A program made the translations under genes and the position numbers. 64,000 bases of DNA from Desulfopila sp. IMCC35006 (lineage in GTDB: Bacteria; Desulfobacterota; Desulfobulbia; Desulfobulbales; Desulfocapsaceae): the NCBI RefSeq assembly GCF_005116645.1, contig NZ_SWCM01000016.1, forward strand, positions 1 to 64,000, given 5' to 3'. Below the pieces are notes generated by a model. The model saw only the letters and a list, made by a program, of their open reading frames with translations. It was not told the DNA's origin and ran no database searches. This document shows positions 53,927 to 62,775 of the stretch, one piece after another (positions within the stretch are counted from its first letter, which is position 1; every line of letters starts with the position of its first letter).

Positions 53927-53972
53927 TGTGATTACCACTAAATTTCAGCTTAGAAGGAGTCCAGAGGGATAA
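53927..53972. mobile_element. Fragment of the MITE-like element (copy 3)
   Basis: The left terminal repeat and adjacent sequence (TGTGATTACCACTAAATTTCAGCTTAG, then AGTCCAGAGGGATA) match copies 1 and 2 for about 45 bp and then stop. The right half is missing, so this is a decayed or truncated copy. Confidence 0.75.
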
Positions 53973-54000
53973 GCGCCTTCACAAGATTCATTTATAAAAA

Positions 54001-54312
54001 ATGAATCACCAGGGTCTACTTCAAATAAATCGGATTATTAACAACATGCATGAATACTACTGGTACGACTTCATTGGAAATATCGGAGTTTTTTTGATCC
54101 TGCTCGCCTATTTCATGCTGCAGGTAAATCGGCTTGACAATCATTCCCTCGCCTTCAACATAATGAATTTTTCCGGCGCATTGTTGATATTGGCTTCGTT
54201 ATGCTTTGACTTCAATCTCTCAGCATTTATTATCGAGTTTTGCTGGCTTCTGATCAGTTTATACGGGATAGGCAAGTGGCTACGAACACATTCGAGCAGG
54301 AATGCTGCATAA
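54001..54312 (+). CDS. Small membrane protein (CBU_0592-like)
   Basis: A 103-residue protein with three hydrophobic segments ('FIGNIGVFLILLAYFML', 'NIMNFSGALLILASLCF', 'AFIIEFCWLLISLYGI'). It resembles a small, uncharacterised conserved membrane family in which a similar Y-D-x-(I/V)-G-x(I)-G-V pattern opens the protein. The true start may be an ATG at 54046 ('MHEYYW') rather than 54001; neither has a strong RBS. Confidence 0.6.
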   Translation: MNHQGLLQINRIINNMHEYYWYDFIGNIGVFLILLAYFMLQVNRLDNHSLAFNIMNFSGALLILASLCFDFNLSAFIIEFCWLLISLYGIGKWLRTHSSRNAA

Positions 54313-54567
54313 AACAGTAAAAAACCATCCTTTTCTGAGACCCTTTAAGATGGCAGAACCTGCCTGGAAGGGAGTGACATCGGCTATTTGTTATGCAAAA
54401 AAGAGGATGAAGGATGGCTTCTTGTTCTAGACTGAGCCATCGTTTTACGAACAAGTATGAGCTTTTGACATTTTCCACCCGAAGCGGTACGGTAAAAAAC
54501 TGACGCAGCTCACTATTCGTTCACTGTATCGGGCAGCACTGATGCTGTTATCTAGATAGGAAAGAAA

Positions 54568-55965
54568 ATGTTCAAAGCCAATATCTTGATCATAGATGAC
54601 GAACCGGCCATCGGCCGTGGCTGTGCCATGATCTGCCGGGATATGGGTCATAATCCCACCTGGTGCGCAACCGCTGCCGAAGGCAGGAACAGCCTGGAGG
54701 AGGGGGAATACGACCTCGTCCTGCTCGACATACGACTGCCGGACCGCGACGGTATCGACCTGCTTGCTGAAATTCACCTGGCATATCCGGAACTTCATGT
54801 CATCATGATGACCGGTTTTTCAACCGTACAGCAGACCGTCCAGGCGATGAAGAATGGCGCCTTCGACTATCTCGCAAAGCCTTTTAGCGATGAAGAGCTC
54901 ACCCAGGCAATCAGCAAGGCGCTGAAGAACGCCAGGCTGCGACGCGATAATCTACAGCTGCGCAAACAGCTGTTCCAGCGTTTTGAGTTTAACAATATCG
55001 TCGGAGACAGTCCGGCCATTCTTACAGTTTTCGAAGCGATCAAGAAAGTGGCACCCACTGATGCCACGGTTCTTATCAACGGTGAAAGTGGCACCGGCAA
55101 GGAACTCTTTGCCGGTGCTCTCCATGCCCGCAGCAGCAGAGCCGAGCAGCCTTTTATCGCCATCGACTGCAGTGCCTTCTCGACATCCTTGCTCGAGAGT
55201 GAGCTCTTCGGGCACGTCAAAGGATCTTTTACCGGCGCTGACAGAGACAAGCAGGGTATTTTTGAGGCTGCAAACGGCAGCACCCTGTTCCTCGACGAGG
55301 TGGCAAACCTCGATCTGAATATCCAGGCAAAACTTTTGCGGGTCCTCGAATACGGGCAGTACAAACCGGTCGGTGGCAGCAGCATCAAAAAGACCGACAT
55401 GCGCATCATTGCCGCCTCAAATCAGGATCTTGAGAACAAGACGTTTGATGGCACCTTCAGGCCTGATCTTTACTACCGCCTGAATGTCTTCCCTATCCAT
55501 CTTCCGCCATTAAGACAACGAAGAGAAGATATTCCCAAACTCGCCTATCATTTCCTCAAACAGTTCTGTCGGAAAAACAAGAAGCATCTGGACGGTTTTT
55601 CCGACGGTGCTCTGGAGACGCTAACCAATTACCATTGGCCGGGCAATGTCCGGCAGTTAAAAAACGTTATAGAACGGCTGGTCATTATGGTTGACGAGCA
55701 ATTGGTGGACAGTTCCAGCCTGCATGGCCATCTTGATTCCCGAAACCACGACGCCGAATCAACCCTTCCCACAACCCTGCCCGAACTCAAGGCCTATAAA
55801 CAGCATCTCCTCGATATCCAATACAACCCTGCCGAAAAGGCCTTCCTGCAAAAAAACCTCGACGAAGCAGACGGCAATATCAGTCGGGCGGCAAAATTAG
55901 CCGGTATGCAACGCTCGAATTTCTCAACCATGATGAAAAAGCATAATATTTCTTTCACCGTATAG
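54568..55965 (+). CDS. NtrC-family sigma-54-dependent response regulator
   Basis: A 465-residue enhancer-binding protein. The receiver (~5-118) carries D54 ('LVLLDIRLPD'). The AAA+ region (~145-370) has 'GESGTGKE' and the sigma-54 loop as 'GSFTGAD'. A Fis-type HTH lies at the end ('ISRAAKLAGMQRSNFSTMM'). It stands directly upstream of a candidate sigma-54 promoter that heads the response-regulator/kinase/hdrA/mvhD/fdhA genes, so it is the likely activator of that operon; the cognate kinase is probably the GAF kinase in the operon. Confidence 0.92.
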   Translation: MFKANILIIDDEPAIGRGCAMICRDMGHNPTWCATAAEGRNSLEEGEYDLVLLDIRLPDRDGIDLLAEIHLAYPELHVIMMTGFSTVQQTVQAMKNGAFDYLAKPFSDEELTQAISKALKNARLRRDNLQLRKQLFQRFEFNNIVGDSPAILTVFEAIKKVAPTDATVLINGESGTGKELFAGALHARSSRAEQPFIAIDCSAFSTSLLESELFGHVKGSFTGADRDKQGIFEAANGSTLFLDEVANLDLNIQAKLLRVLEYGQYKPVGGSSIKKTDMRIIAASNQDLENKTFDGTFRPDLYYRLNVFPIHLPPLRQRREDIPKLAYHFLKQFCRKNKKHLDGFSDGALETLTNYHWPGNVRQLKNVIERLVIMVDEQLVDSSSLHGHLDSRNHDAESTLPTTLPELKAYKQHLLDIQYNPAEKAFLQKNLDEADGNISRAAKLAGMQRSNFSTMMKKHNISFTV

Positions 55966-55966
55966 A

Positions 55967-56004
55967 TGTATAATTACACATACACCTGTATAATTACATA
56001 TACG
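55967..56004. promoter_or_regulatory. Tandem near-palindromic repeats, candidate enhancer sites
   Basis: TGTATAATTACA occurs at 55967-55978 and again at 55987-55998, 20 bp apart, each with a similar AYATAC tail. The dodecamer reads as an inverted TGTA/TACA. The pair lies about 170-190 bp before the candidate -24/-12 site, a normal place for NtrC-type binding; the two helical-phase copies suit a dimer-of-dimers. Confidence 0.62.
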
Positions 56005-56158
56005 CAAGATAACTGTTTTTAATAATAAACAAAATTTGTTTTGCTTGTTTTCTTCACCTCTCCTTTTGGTCCATTTCCTTTTCTAACATTCGTTCTCACC
56101 CACGCCCATCCCCCTGATTTCATTGAGCATAAAAAAATGTGGACAATTAGCGAACTGG

Positions 56159-56174
56159 TGGACTGTTTTTTGCT
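56159..56174 (+). promoter_or_regulatory. Candidate sigma-54 promoter of the signalling-Hdr-Fdh operon
   Basis: TGGACT-GTTTT-TTGCT has the invariant GG and GC with the required 10-bp gap, and four of the six -24 positions match the consensus. It lies 66 bp before the response-regulator start and downstream of an NtrC-type activator gene. Confidence 0.68.
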
Positions 56175-56239
56175 GCAGTCAAAGTTGTAATTCTTCGATT
56201 TTTCGTTTTCAAAACAATAAAATTCAGGAGGATGGGACA

Positions 56240-56917
56240 ATGGTACAGGCCCAGGCACACAAAGCAGATGCAACCCGAATTCTCGTCATGGAAGATGACG
56301 TAAACATCGGCAGAGGGCTGGCAACAGTCCTTACTGATGAAAATTACAGTGTCCAGGTGGCCAATGACGGCCAGTCGGCACTCGATGCCTTCAAGCAAGA
56401 CGATTTCGATCTGTTGATTGCTGATATCCGGCTTCCGGATATGAACGGCCTTGACGTCATCAAACAGGTCCGGCGGCATACCCCCGATACCAAGATCATC
56501 GTAATTACCGGATTTGTCAGCACTTCTGTCGCAGTCGATGCCATGCATAACGGAGTTTCCGATTTTCTCCCCAAACCTTTCAGCGAAAATCAGATCATCA
56601 AGTCCGTCAAGACAACGTTGGAACTGAGCAAAGATAAAAATGCTGCATACGTCCACTCCATTTCTGAAACAGACAAGCTCATTCAGAAAAAAGAGGTGCT
56701 TCAGGTTCTCGATCGAACCAATGAAGACCAGCTGTTCTGTAACGATCTCCAGAAGAAAGGAACACAGGCGCTGGCCGAGTATGCCCTTTCCGACGAAGCC
56801 AAGGAAGCCATCGCCACGGGGAACATCGACTGGATCAATAAAAATGTGGGGGAATTGACGCAGAAACAGCTGAAATATGTCTTTGAATGCGCCCAGAAAA
56901 GGGATTGGCAGCTTTAG
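56240..56917 (+). CDS. Response regulator with unassigned C-terminal domain
   Basis: A 225-residue protein. Receiver domain residues ~12-128 have D62 ('LLIADIRLPD') and a typical 'KPF' signature. The C-terminal ~95 residues (from about 130) contain no HTH, AAA+ or enzymatic domain; they look helical and end with a segment 'SDEAKEAIATGNIDWINKNV' and 'GELTQKQLKYVF'. Output is probably by protein contact. The ATG at 56240 is preceded by AGGAGGATGGG; an earlier start would lack a site. It is first in the operon with the GAF kinase and hdrA. Confidence 0.85.
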   Translation: MVQAQAHKADATRILVMEDDVNIGRGLATVLTDENYSVQVANDGQSALDAFKQDDFDLLIADIRLPDMNGLDVIKQVRRHTPDTKIIVITGFVSTSVAVDAMHNGVSDFLPKPFSENQIIKSVKTTLELSKDKNAAYVHSISETDKLIQKKEVLQVLDRTNEDQLFCNDLQKKGTQALAEYALSDEAKEAIATGNIDWINKNVGELTQKQLKYVFECAQKRDWQL

Positions 56918-57077
56918 GACCGACCGCAATCCTTCTTGGTTTCTAACACGCAATAATTTGGTGCTGGTACGTATCCCACAGTGCTTTTTCGTGGGGGCGA
57001 ATATAAAACAGAACGCTATGCATTGTCGACCGGGCGGTGAGTGTGTCCGGCATCTCGTTGAATACAAGGAGTAACGC

Positions 57078-58283
57078 ATGGACATGTCAACTGACTACAG
57101 AAAGTATTTCCAGGCATTCCGGGATATTATACGTACAATGCATGCCCACGATCATCTGAATGAAGTCCTTGATCTGGTGGTACAGAAAATCTCGGAAGTA
57201 CTCAATGCCAAAGGGGCTCTGCTCAGATTGCTGAATCAGGAAACGGACCAGTTCGAGGTTGCCGCCGCCTATGGCATCGGTGAAAATTACCTCTCCAAAG
57301 GACCGGTCAGCAAAAAGAAGATCCTGTTTGAACCGGGGAGTCAGTCCCGGGTGCATGAGATTACCGATATCTGGAATGCTCCCCGGGTGGAATATCCGCA
57401 GCAGGCTTGGGACGAGGGTGTCCGGATGATGCTCGATGTACCGCTCTCCATCCGAGAAAAAATGTTTGGCATCATCCGGATATATCTACCGGAAAAACGT
57501 GTGTTTTTAGACGATCAGCTCGATTTCCTCCTGACCGTTGCGGAACAGTGTGCCTGCATCATCGAGCGGGTTCGGCTCTATGAAAACCAGCGAACCCATT
57601 ACTTTCACATGGCCGCTCAACTTGAAAAAATGTCTTCGCTTGGCCGTATGGCGGCGGGCATTGCCCATGAGATCAACAACCCGCTGACCGGCATCATGCT
57701 GTTCAGCACCAACTTGATCAAGAAAACCGAAGAAGGAGACCGTTTTCACGAAGGGTTGCAGATTATCATCGATGAGACCACCCGCTGCAAGAACATCGTC
57801 GAAGGACTGCTGGAATTCTCGCGAAATCCCTCCCCGGAGAAAAAACTCCACAATTTAAACGACATCGTCACAAGGGCCATAAAGCTTGTGGAGAATGAAA
57901 CGCAACTTCACTATATCAGGATCCACGAGAATATTTCGCAGGACCTGCAGCCGGTGCTGGTGGACAGCAACCAGCTCGAACAGGTTTTCGTCAACCTGCT
58001 GTTCAATGCCATTCAGGCCATTGGCGAGAAAGGGGAAATAACTGTCAAAACAGGTGAAACACCACTGCAGCAGGCCTTTGTTGCCGTTTCCGACACCGGC
58101 AACGGCATCAGCAAGGACCTTATGGGAACCATCTTTGATCCATTTTTTACAACCAAGCCCGAAGGTAACGGACTGGGGCTTGCCATCTGCCACAATATCG
58201 TCCACAACCATGGCGGCGATATCCAGGTGACCAGCAAAATCGGGAAAGGCACAACCTTCGTGGTTACGCTCCCTTACAATTAA
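57078..58283 (+). CDS. GAF-domain histidine kinase
   Basis: A 401-residue soluble kinase. A GAF domain (~25-175) leads to HisKA (~190-255) with phospho-acceptor His in '[13 protein letters not shown]' and HATPase (~300-400) with '[10 protein letters not shown]' and '[12 protein letters not shown]'. No membrane segments are present, so it should sense a cytoplasmic cue such as a redox state or small ligand. A strong AGGAG precedes the ATG. It lies between the response regulator and hdrA, and probably phosphorylates both nearby receivers. Confidence 0.9.
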   Translation: MDMSTDYRKYFQAFRDIIRTMHAHDHLNEVLDLVVQKISEVLNAKGALLRLLNQETDQFEVAAAYGIGENYLSKGPVSKKKILFEPGSQSRVHEITDIWNAPRVEYPQQAWDEGVRMMLDVPLSIREKMFGIIRIYLPEKRVFLDDQLDFLLTVAEQCACIIERVRLYENQRTHYFHMAAQLEKMSSLGRMAAGIAHEINNPLTGIMLFSTNLIKKTEEGDRFHEGLQIIIDETTRCKNIVEGLLEFSRNPSPEKKLHNLNDIVTRAIKLVENETQLHYIRIHENISQDLQPVLVDSNQLEQVFVNLLFNAIQAIGEKGEITVKTGETPLQQAFVAVSDTGNGISKDLMGTIFDPFFTTKPEGNGLGLAICHNIVHNHGGDIQVTSKIGKGTTFVVTLPYN

Positions 58284-58338
58284 CGTTTCGGTTCTCCGCC
58301 AGCCGAAAAAAATCATTACCCGGACGAAGGAATGTTTT

Positions 58339-61300
58339 ATGACAACAACAGCTAAGCAGACAAAACAACAGGGCGCAGTCATGGTCGTCGGCGGCGGTAT
58401 CGCCGGGATGCAGGCTGCCCTGGATATGGCTGATTCTGGTTTTTACGTCTATCTTGTGGAGAGATCACCGGCAATCGGCGGTGTGATGGCCCAGTTGGAC
58501 AAGACCTTTCCCACCAACGATTGTTCGATGTGAATTATTTCACCGAAACTGGTCGAGGTCGGCCGGCACATTAATATCGAACTCCTCACCCTGTCGGAAG
58601 TCAGCTCCATTACCGGTAAGCAGGGCGATTTTACCGTTGAGATCCTGCAGCATCCCCGCTACGTGGATGTGGACAAGTGTATCGCCTGCGGGTTGTGCGC
58701 TGAAAAATGTCCGAAAAAAGTCGATGACTTGTATAATGAGAGTATCGCCAAACGCAAAGCGATCTACGTCCCGTATTCCCAGGCGGTGCCGCTGAAATAC
58801 AGCATCGATGCCAGCCAGTGTATTTATCTCACCAAGGGAAAATGCGGTGCCTGTGAGAAAAACTGTCCCGCCGGGGCCATCAATTTCAAGGACGTGGAAA
58901 AAACGATCTCCATCAACGTCGGGGGCATGATCCTGGCTACCGGCTTTGACTCTTACGATCCCTCTTCACTCGATTACTTTAATTACGCAACATGCGATGA
59001 TGTCGTTACTTCGCTTGAATTTGAACGTATTCTCTCGGCAACCGGTCCGTACCAGGGACATCTGCTTCGTCCCTCGTCAAAAAAAGGGCCAAAAGATGCC
59101 GGCAAGCCGCCAGCAAAGATAGCCTGGCTGCAGTGTGTCGGTTCCCGCGACATAAACCGCTCCGGTCACCGTTACTGTTCTTCGGTCTGTTGCATGTATG
59201 CCGTCAAGCAGGCCGTCATGGCTCAGGAACACAGCAATACCCCGCTTGACTGTGCCATTTTCTACATGGACATGCGGACCCAGGGAAAAGATTTCGACCG
59301 GTACTATGAAAACGCTCGAAAAAACGGCGTCCGCTTTGTCAACACCCGCGTTCATACCATCAAACGGGAAACCGGCAGCGATAACCTGATCCTGCGCTAT
59401 GTCGAGGAAAACGGTACCGCAAGGGAAGAAGTGTATGATATGGTCGTGCTTTCCACCGGCCTTGTGATTAATGGTGCAACGGTAGATCTGGCACAAAGAC
59501 TGGGGGTAACACTCGGGGAGGACAACTTCACCAAAGCGAGCTGTTTCGCCCCTGTTTCGACCAGTGTCGACGGTATCTATGCCTGCGGTGTCCTCACCGG
59601 GCCAAAGGATATCCCCCATTCCGTTATGGAAGCGAGCGCCGCCGCCTGTGCGGCAACGGTCGGTCTGGCACCGTCCAGGGGCACTCTCATCCGCCATGAA
59701 GAAACACCCGAAGAACGAAACATCGATCGGCAGAGGCCCCGGATCGGCGTATTTGTCTGTAACTGCGGGATCAATATCGGCGGCATCGTCCGGGTTCCGG
59801 AGGTCGCTACATACGCCGCCACCCTGCCCGACGTAACCTATGTCGAGGAGAACCTGTTCAGCTGTTCGCAGGATATCCAGGATAAGATGACCCAGGCAAT
59901 TACCGAGCAGGGGCTCAACAGGGTTGTCATCGCCGCCTGTACGCCCCGCACCCATGAAGGGCTGTTCCAGCAGACCCTCATTAATGCCGGTCTCAACAAA
60001 TACCTGGTGGAGATGGCCAATATCCGCAATCAGGATTCCTGGGTGCACTCTGATGATCCCGACCAGGCGACAAAGAAAGCCAAAGATCTCGTACGAATGG
60101 CGGTCGCCAAAGTGCGTCTGGCATCGCCTCTGACCCAGAGTCCTCTGGGAGTCAGCCGGTCGGCGCTCGTTATCGGCGGCGGACTGACCGGCATGATCTC
60201 GGCCCTGATGCTTGCACGGCAAGGGTTCCCGGTCCACCTTATAGAAAAATCGGATATCCTGGGCGGCAATGCCAGGCTGCTGAACAGCACCTGGCAGGGG
60301 GAATCGGTGGCGAACAGGCTGGAGAAACTGACCGACGACATCAACGCCGAAGAGCGTATCCAGGTACACCTCTGTTCTTCCATCAAGCATGTCGAAGGTT
60401 TTGTCGGCAACTTTACGACGGAGATTGCCGGAAACGGCGAATCGGAAACTATTAAACACGGGGTTGCCATACTGGCGACCGGTGCCAAAGAGTCAAAACC
60501 GGCGGAATATCTCTATGGCGAGCACAGCGGCGTGGTCACCAACCTCGAGCTGGATGCGATGATCCGCACCGATGACCACAGGCTGCGCAAGGCCGAGAAC
60601 ATCGTTTTTATTCAGTGCGTCGGTTCCCGCGATGCAAACAGGCCATACTGCTCGAAGGTGTGCTGCACGCATACAATTAAAAACGCCCTGGCACTGCTGG
60701 AGAAGAATCCCGAGGTACGCATTTTTATCCTGTATCGGGATATCCGTACCTACGGCCAGCGTGAGAGTCTCTATCTTGAGGCCCGGCAGAAGGGCGTTAT
60801 CTTCAGCAAATACGAACTGCAGAAGAAACCGGTGGTAATCGCTGCCGGACAGTGCCTTGAAGTGCTCTTCCATGACCCGGTTTTGGACGGCAACATCGCC
60901 GTCAGCGCCGACCTCGTCTGCCTGGCGACGGCCATCGAGTCCCACCACGATGCCTCGCTGGCACAGTTCTTCAAAGTGCCGATGGATCAGGACGGCTGGC
61001 TCCTGGAAGCCCACCAGAAACTGCGGCCGGTGGAATTTGCCACTGAAGGTGTCTTCCTGTGCGGCATGGCCCATTACCCGAAACCGATAGAAGAGAGCAT
61101 TTCCCAGGCACTTGCCGCGACATCCCGGGCCTTGACCGTTCTGACACGGGATCAGATCATGGTCGGCGGGGTGGTTTCCCGAATCAATCCGGAACTCTGC
61201 TGCGGCTGTCAAGGCTGCATCAACGTCTGCCCGTTCGGGGCGATCACCTTTAACCTCGACCGGCAGGCAGCAGAAGTCAATGCGGCGCTCTGCAAGGGAT

Positions 61301-61401
61301 GCGGCGCCTGTGCGGCAGCCTGTCCATCGGAGGCCCCGATGCTGATGGGATTCAACAATGAACAGCTTTATGCCGAGATAGAAATGGCATTGTGCTCCTG
61401 A
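58339..61401 (+). CDS. hdrA: HdrA-type flavoprotein with in-frame UGA (selenocysteine)
   Basis: A 1020-residue, FAD-containing, Fe-S-rich electron-bifurcating subunit. The UGA at 58531-58533 (residue 65) falls exactly where HdrA proteins carry a conserved Cys ('NDCSM-U-IISPK'), and the frame then continues without interruption, so it is read as selenocysteine, not a stop. The protein has an N-terminal FAD motif ('[13 protein letters not shown]'), a ferredoxin-like Cys set C114/C117/C120/C124 ('[12 protein letters not shown]'), a second HdrA-like flavin region from about 605 ('[16 protein letters not shown]') and two C-terminal [4Fe-4S] sites ('[12 protein letters not shown]', '[12 protein letters not shown]'). 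It is longer than methanogen HdrA (about 650) because of the duplicated region. It is in an operon with mvhD and fdhA. Confidence 0.93.
58543..58562 (+). promoter_or_regulatory. Candidate bacterial SECIS hairpin for hdrA
   Basis: Nine bases after the UGA, CCGA pairs with TCGG and, after a two-base bulge, CT with GG around a loop starting GGTC (58551-58556). A GGU-type loop is typical of bacterial SelB-binding hairpins. The stem is short, so this is tentative. Confidence 0.5.
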
Positions 61402-61424
61402 AACAATCGCCAAAGGAGAAAATC

Positions 61425-61940
61425 GTGACCAGCCAAGAATTTCAACCGAAAATAATCGCCTTTGTCTGCAACTGGTGTGCCTATGGCGCCGCCGACCTGG
61501 CCGGCGTCAGTCGCATGCAGTATCCCCCGAACGTACGCCTTATCCGGGTAATGTGTTCCGCGACCATATCGGCCCACCATATCCTGAAAGCGTTTCAGCA
61601 GGGGGCCGACGGCATCCTGGTTGGCGGCTGACACGTCGGCGACTGCCATTACCTGTATGGTAATTACATGACCATTAAGCGGATGCGATTCCTTCAGGAA
61701 TTATTGAATTTTATTGGGATTGACGGACGCCTGCACCTCGAGTGGATATCCTCCGCCGAGGCGCAGAAATTTGCCGACACCATCACCAATTTTACCGAAA
61801 AGATCCGGGCCATGGGCCCCAGCCAGTTTACCAATGCCCTGACGGCACCCGAGGCTGAGGCTCTTCTCGGCAATTTAGAACTGGAAGCTGCCGCTTCAAG
61901 AGGAATGAACAATGAAGAAAAAAGTCAAAAAGTGGCTTGA
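61425..61940 (+). CDS. mvhD: MvhD-type electron-transfer protein with in-frame UGA (selenocysteine)
   Basis: A 171-residue [2Fe-2S]-binding delta subunit that passes electrons between hydrogenase or formate dehydrogenase and HdrA. The UGA at 61629-61631 (residue 69) replaces the first Cys of the conserved 'GG-C-H-x-GDCHY' motif ('GGUHVGDCHY'), and the same frame runs on to 61940. N-terminal family text is '[19 protein letters not shown]'. The GTG at 61425 is chosen for its AGGAG site; a GTG at 61392 overlaps hdrA and has none. The next gene starts inside its 3' end (29-bp overlap). Confidence 0.92.
61648..61664 (+). promoter_or_regulatory. Candidate SECIS hairpin for mvhD
   Basis: ATTACC (61648-61653) pairs perfectly with GGTAAT (61659-61664) around a five-base loop TGTAT, sixteen bases past the UGA. 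Distance suits a bacterial SECIS; the loop lacks the GGU of the other two, so this is the weakest of the three. Confidence 0.42.
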
Positions 61941-62709
61941 AGACGGAACAGTTGACCTGTTTCTCGGCTACAAAATAGATTGCGGTCACCCCTTGCCCCA
62001 CTGCTTTACCCGGGAAGAACTTGATGACGTGGACCATTTGGTTGTGGGTGAAACGCGCTACAGCCTTGAAAAAATAGCCACACATCTGGCAAAGAAGGAC
62101 CCGAACCTTAAAATCGGCCTGCTGGCGCGCGACTGCAACCAGCGGGCGATAAATGTCCTGACAATCTGGCACCAGCTCGATAAAGAAAAAATCTTTCCGC
62201 TCAATGTCAACTGCTGCCCTTCACCGATCAAACCGCAGGCCGACTGCAGTTATATGAGCGGCGAGACGGCGGCTTCCTACAAGCTGCAGGTCGGAATTGA
62301 CAACGCCATGGATATAGAGAGTGCCGATGCTTTTTCCGACCGGGAGAAAAACATCCGGTGGATGTATGAATTCCAGAAATGCATTAAGTGCTATGGCTGT
62401 CGGAATATCTGTCCGGTCTGTTTTTGTGCGGAATGTACCCTCGAACATAAAGACCTGATCGGGCCGGGAAGGCTGCCGCCCCAGGTCCCTATTTTTCATC
62501 TGGTGCGCGCCTCCCACATGGTCGGCCGCTGTATCGACTGCGGTCTTTGCGAAGATGCCTGCCCGATGGATATCCCCCTGCGGCTTCTCTATCGCAAGGT
62601 GAATACTATCACCATGGATATTTTCGACTACAACACCGGTGAGAGTTGCGAGCAGTCGCCGCTCTCTCTTCTCGGGGACAAGGTGACGCTGTCTCTCAAA
62701 CCGATGTAA
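61912..62709 (+). CDS. Fe-S subunit linking formate dehydrogenase to MvhD/HdrA
   Basis: A 265-residue protein with several Cys clusters: 'CGHPLPHC' near the N-terminus, a 'CCPSPIK' pair, 'CIKCYGCRNICPVCFCAEC' and 'CIDCGLCEDACPMDIPL'. It resembles FdhB/FrhB-type electron-transfer subunits that bridge a formate dehydrogenase or hydrogenase catalytic subunit and a partner flavoprotein. It is not annotated further because the exact family split is uncertain. It overlaps mvhD by 29 bp and precedes fdhA by 66 bp. Confidence 0.82.
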   Translation: MKKKVKKWLEDGTVDLFLGYKIDCGHPLPHCFTREELDDVDHLVVGETRYSLEKIATHLAKKDPNLKIGLLARDCNQRAINVLTIWHQLDKEKIFPLNVNCCPSPIKPQADCSYMSGETAASYKLQVGIDNAMDIESADAFSDREKNIRWMYEFQKCIKCYGCRNICPVCFCAECTLEHKDLIGPGRLPPQVPIFHLVRASHMVGRCIDCGLCEDACPMDIPLRLLYRKVNTITMDIFDYNTGESCEQSPLSLLGDKVTLSLKPM

Positions 62710-62775
62710 TTGTTATCTGCCAGCTTCCTCGGTTGACGCCCTCTACCAGACGATCACCGGCAAGGAGAATATACA

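Noticed and set aside
58339-58533. A separate 64-residue protein at the start of hdrA, or hdrA broken by a nonsense mutation
   Set aside because: The frame continues past the UGA with matching HdrA sequence, and the UGA sits at a conserved Cys. Two further genes in the operon show the same pattern, so selenocysteine is far more likely.
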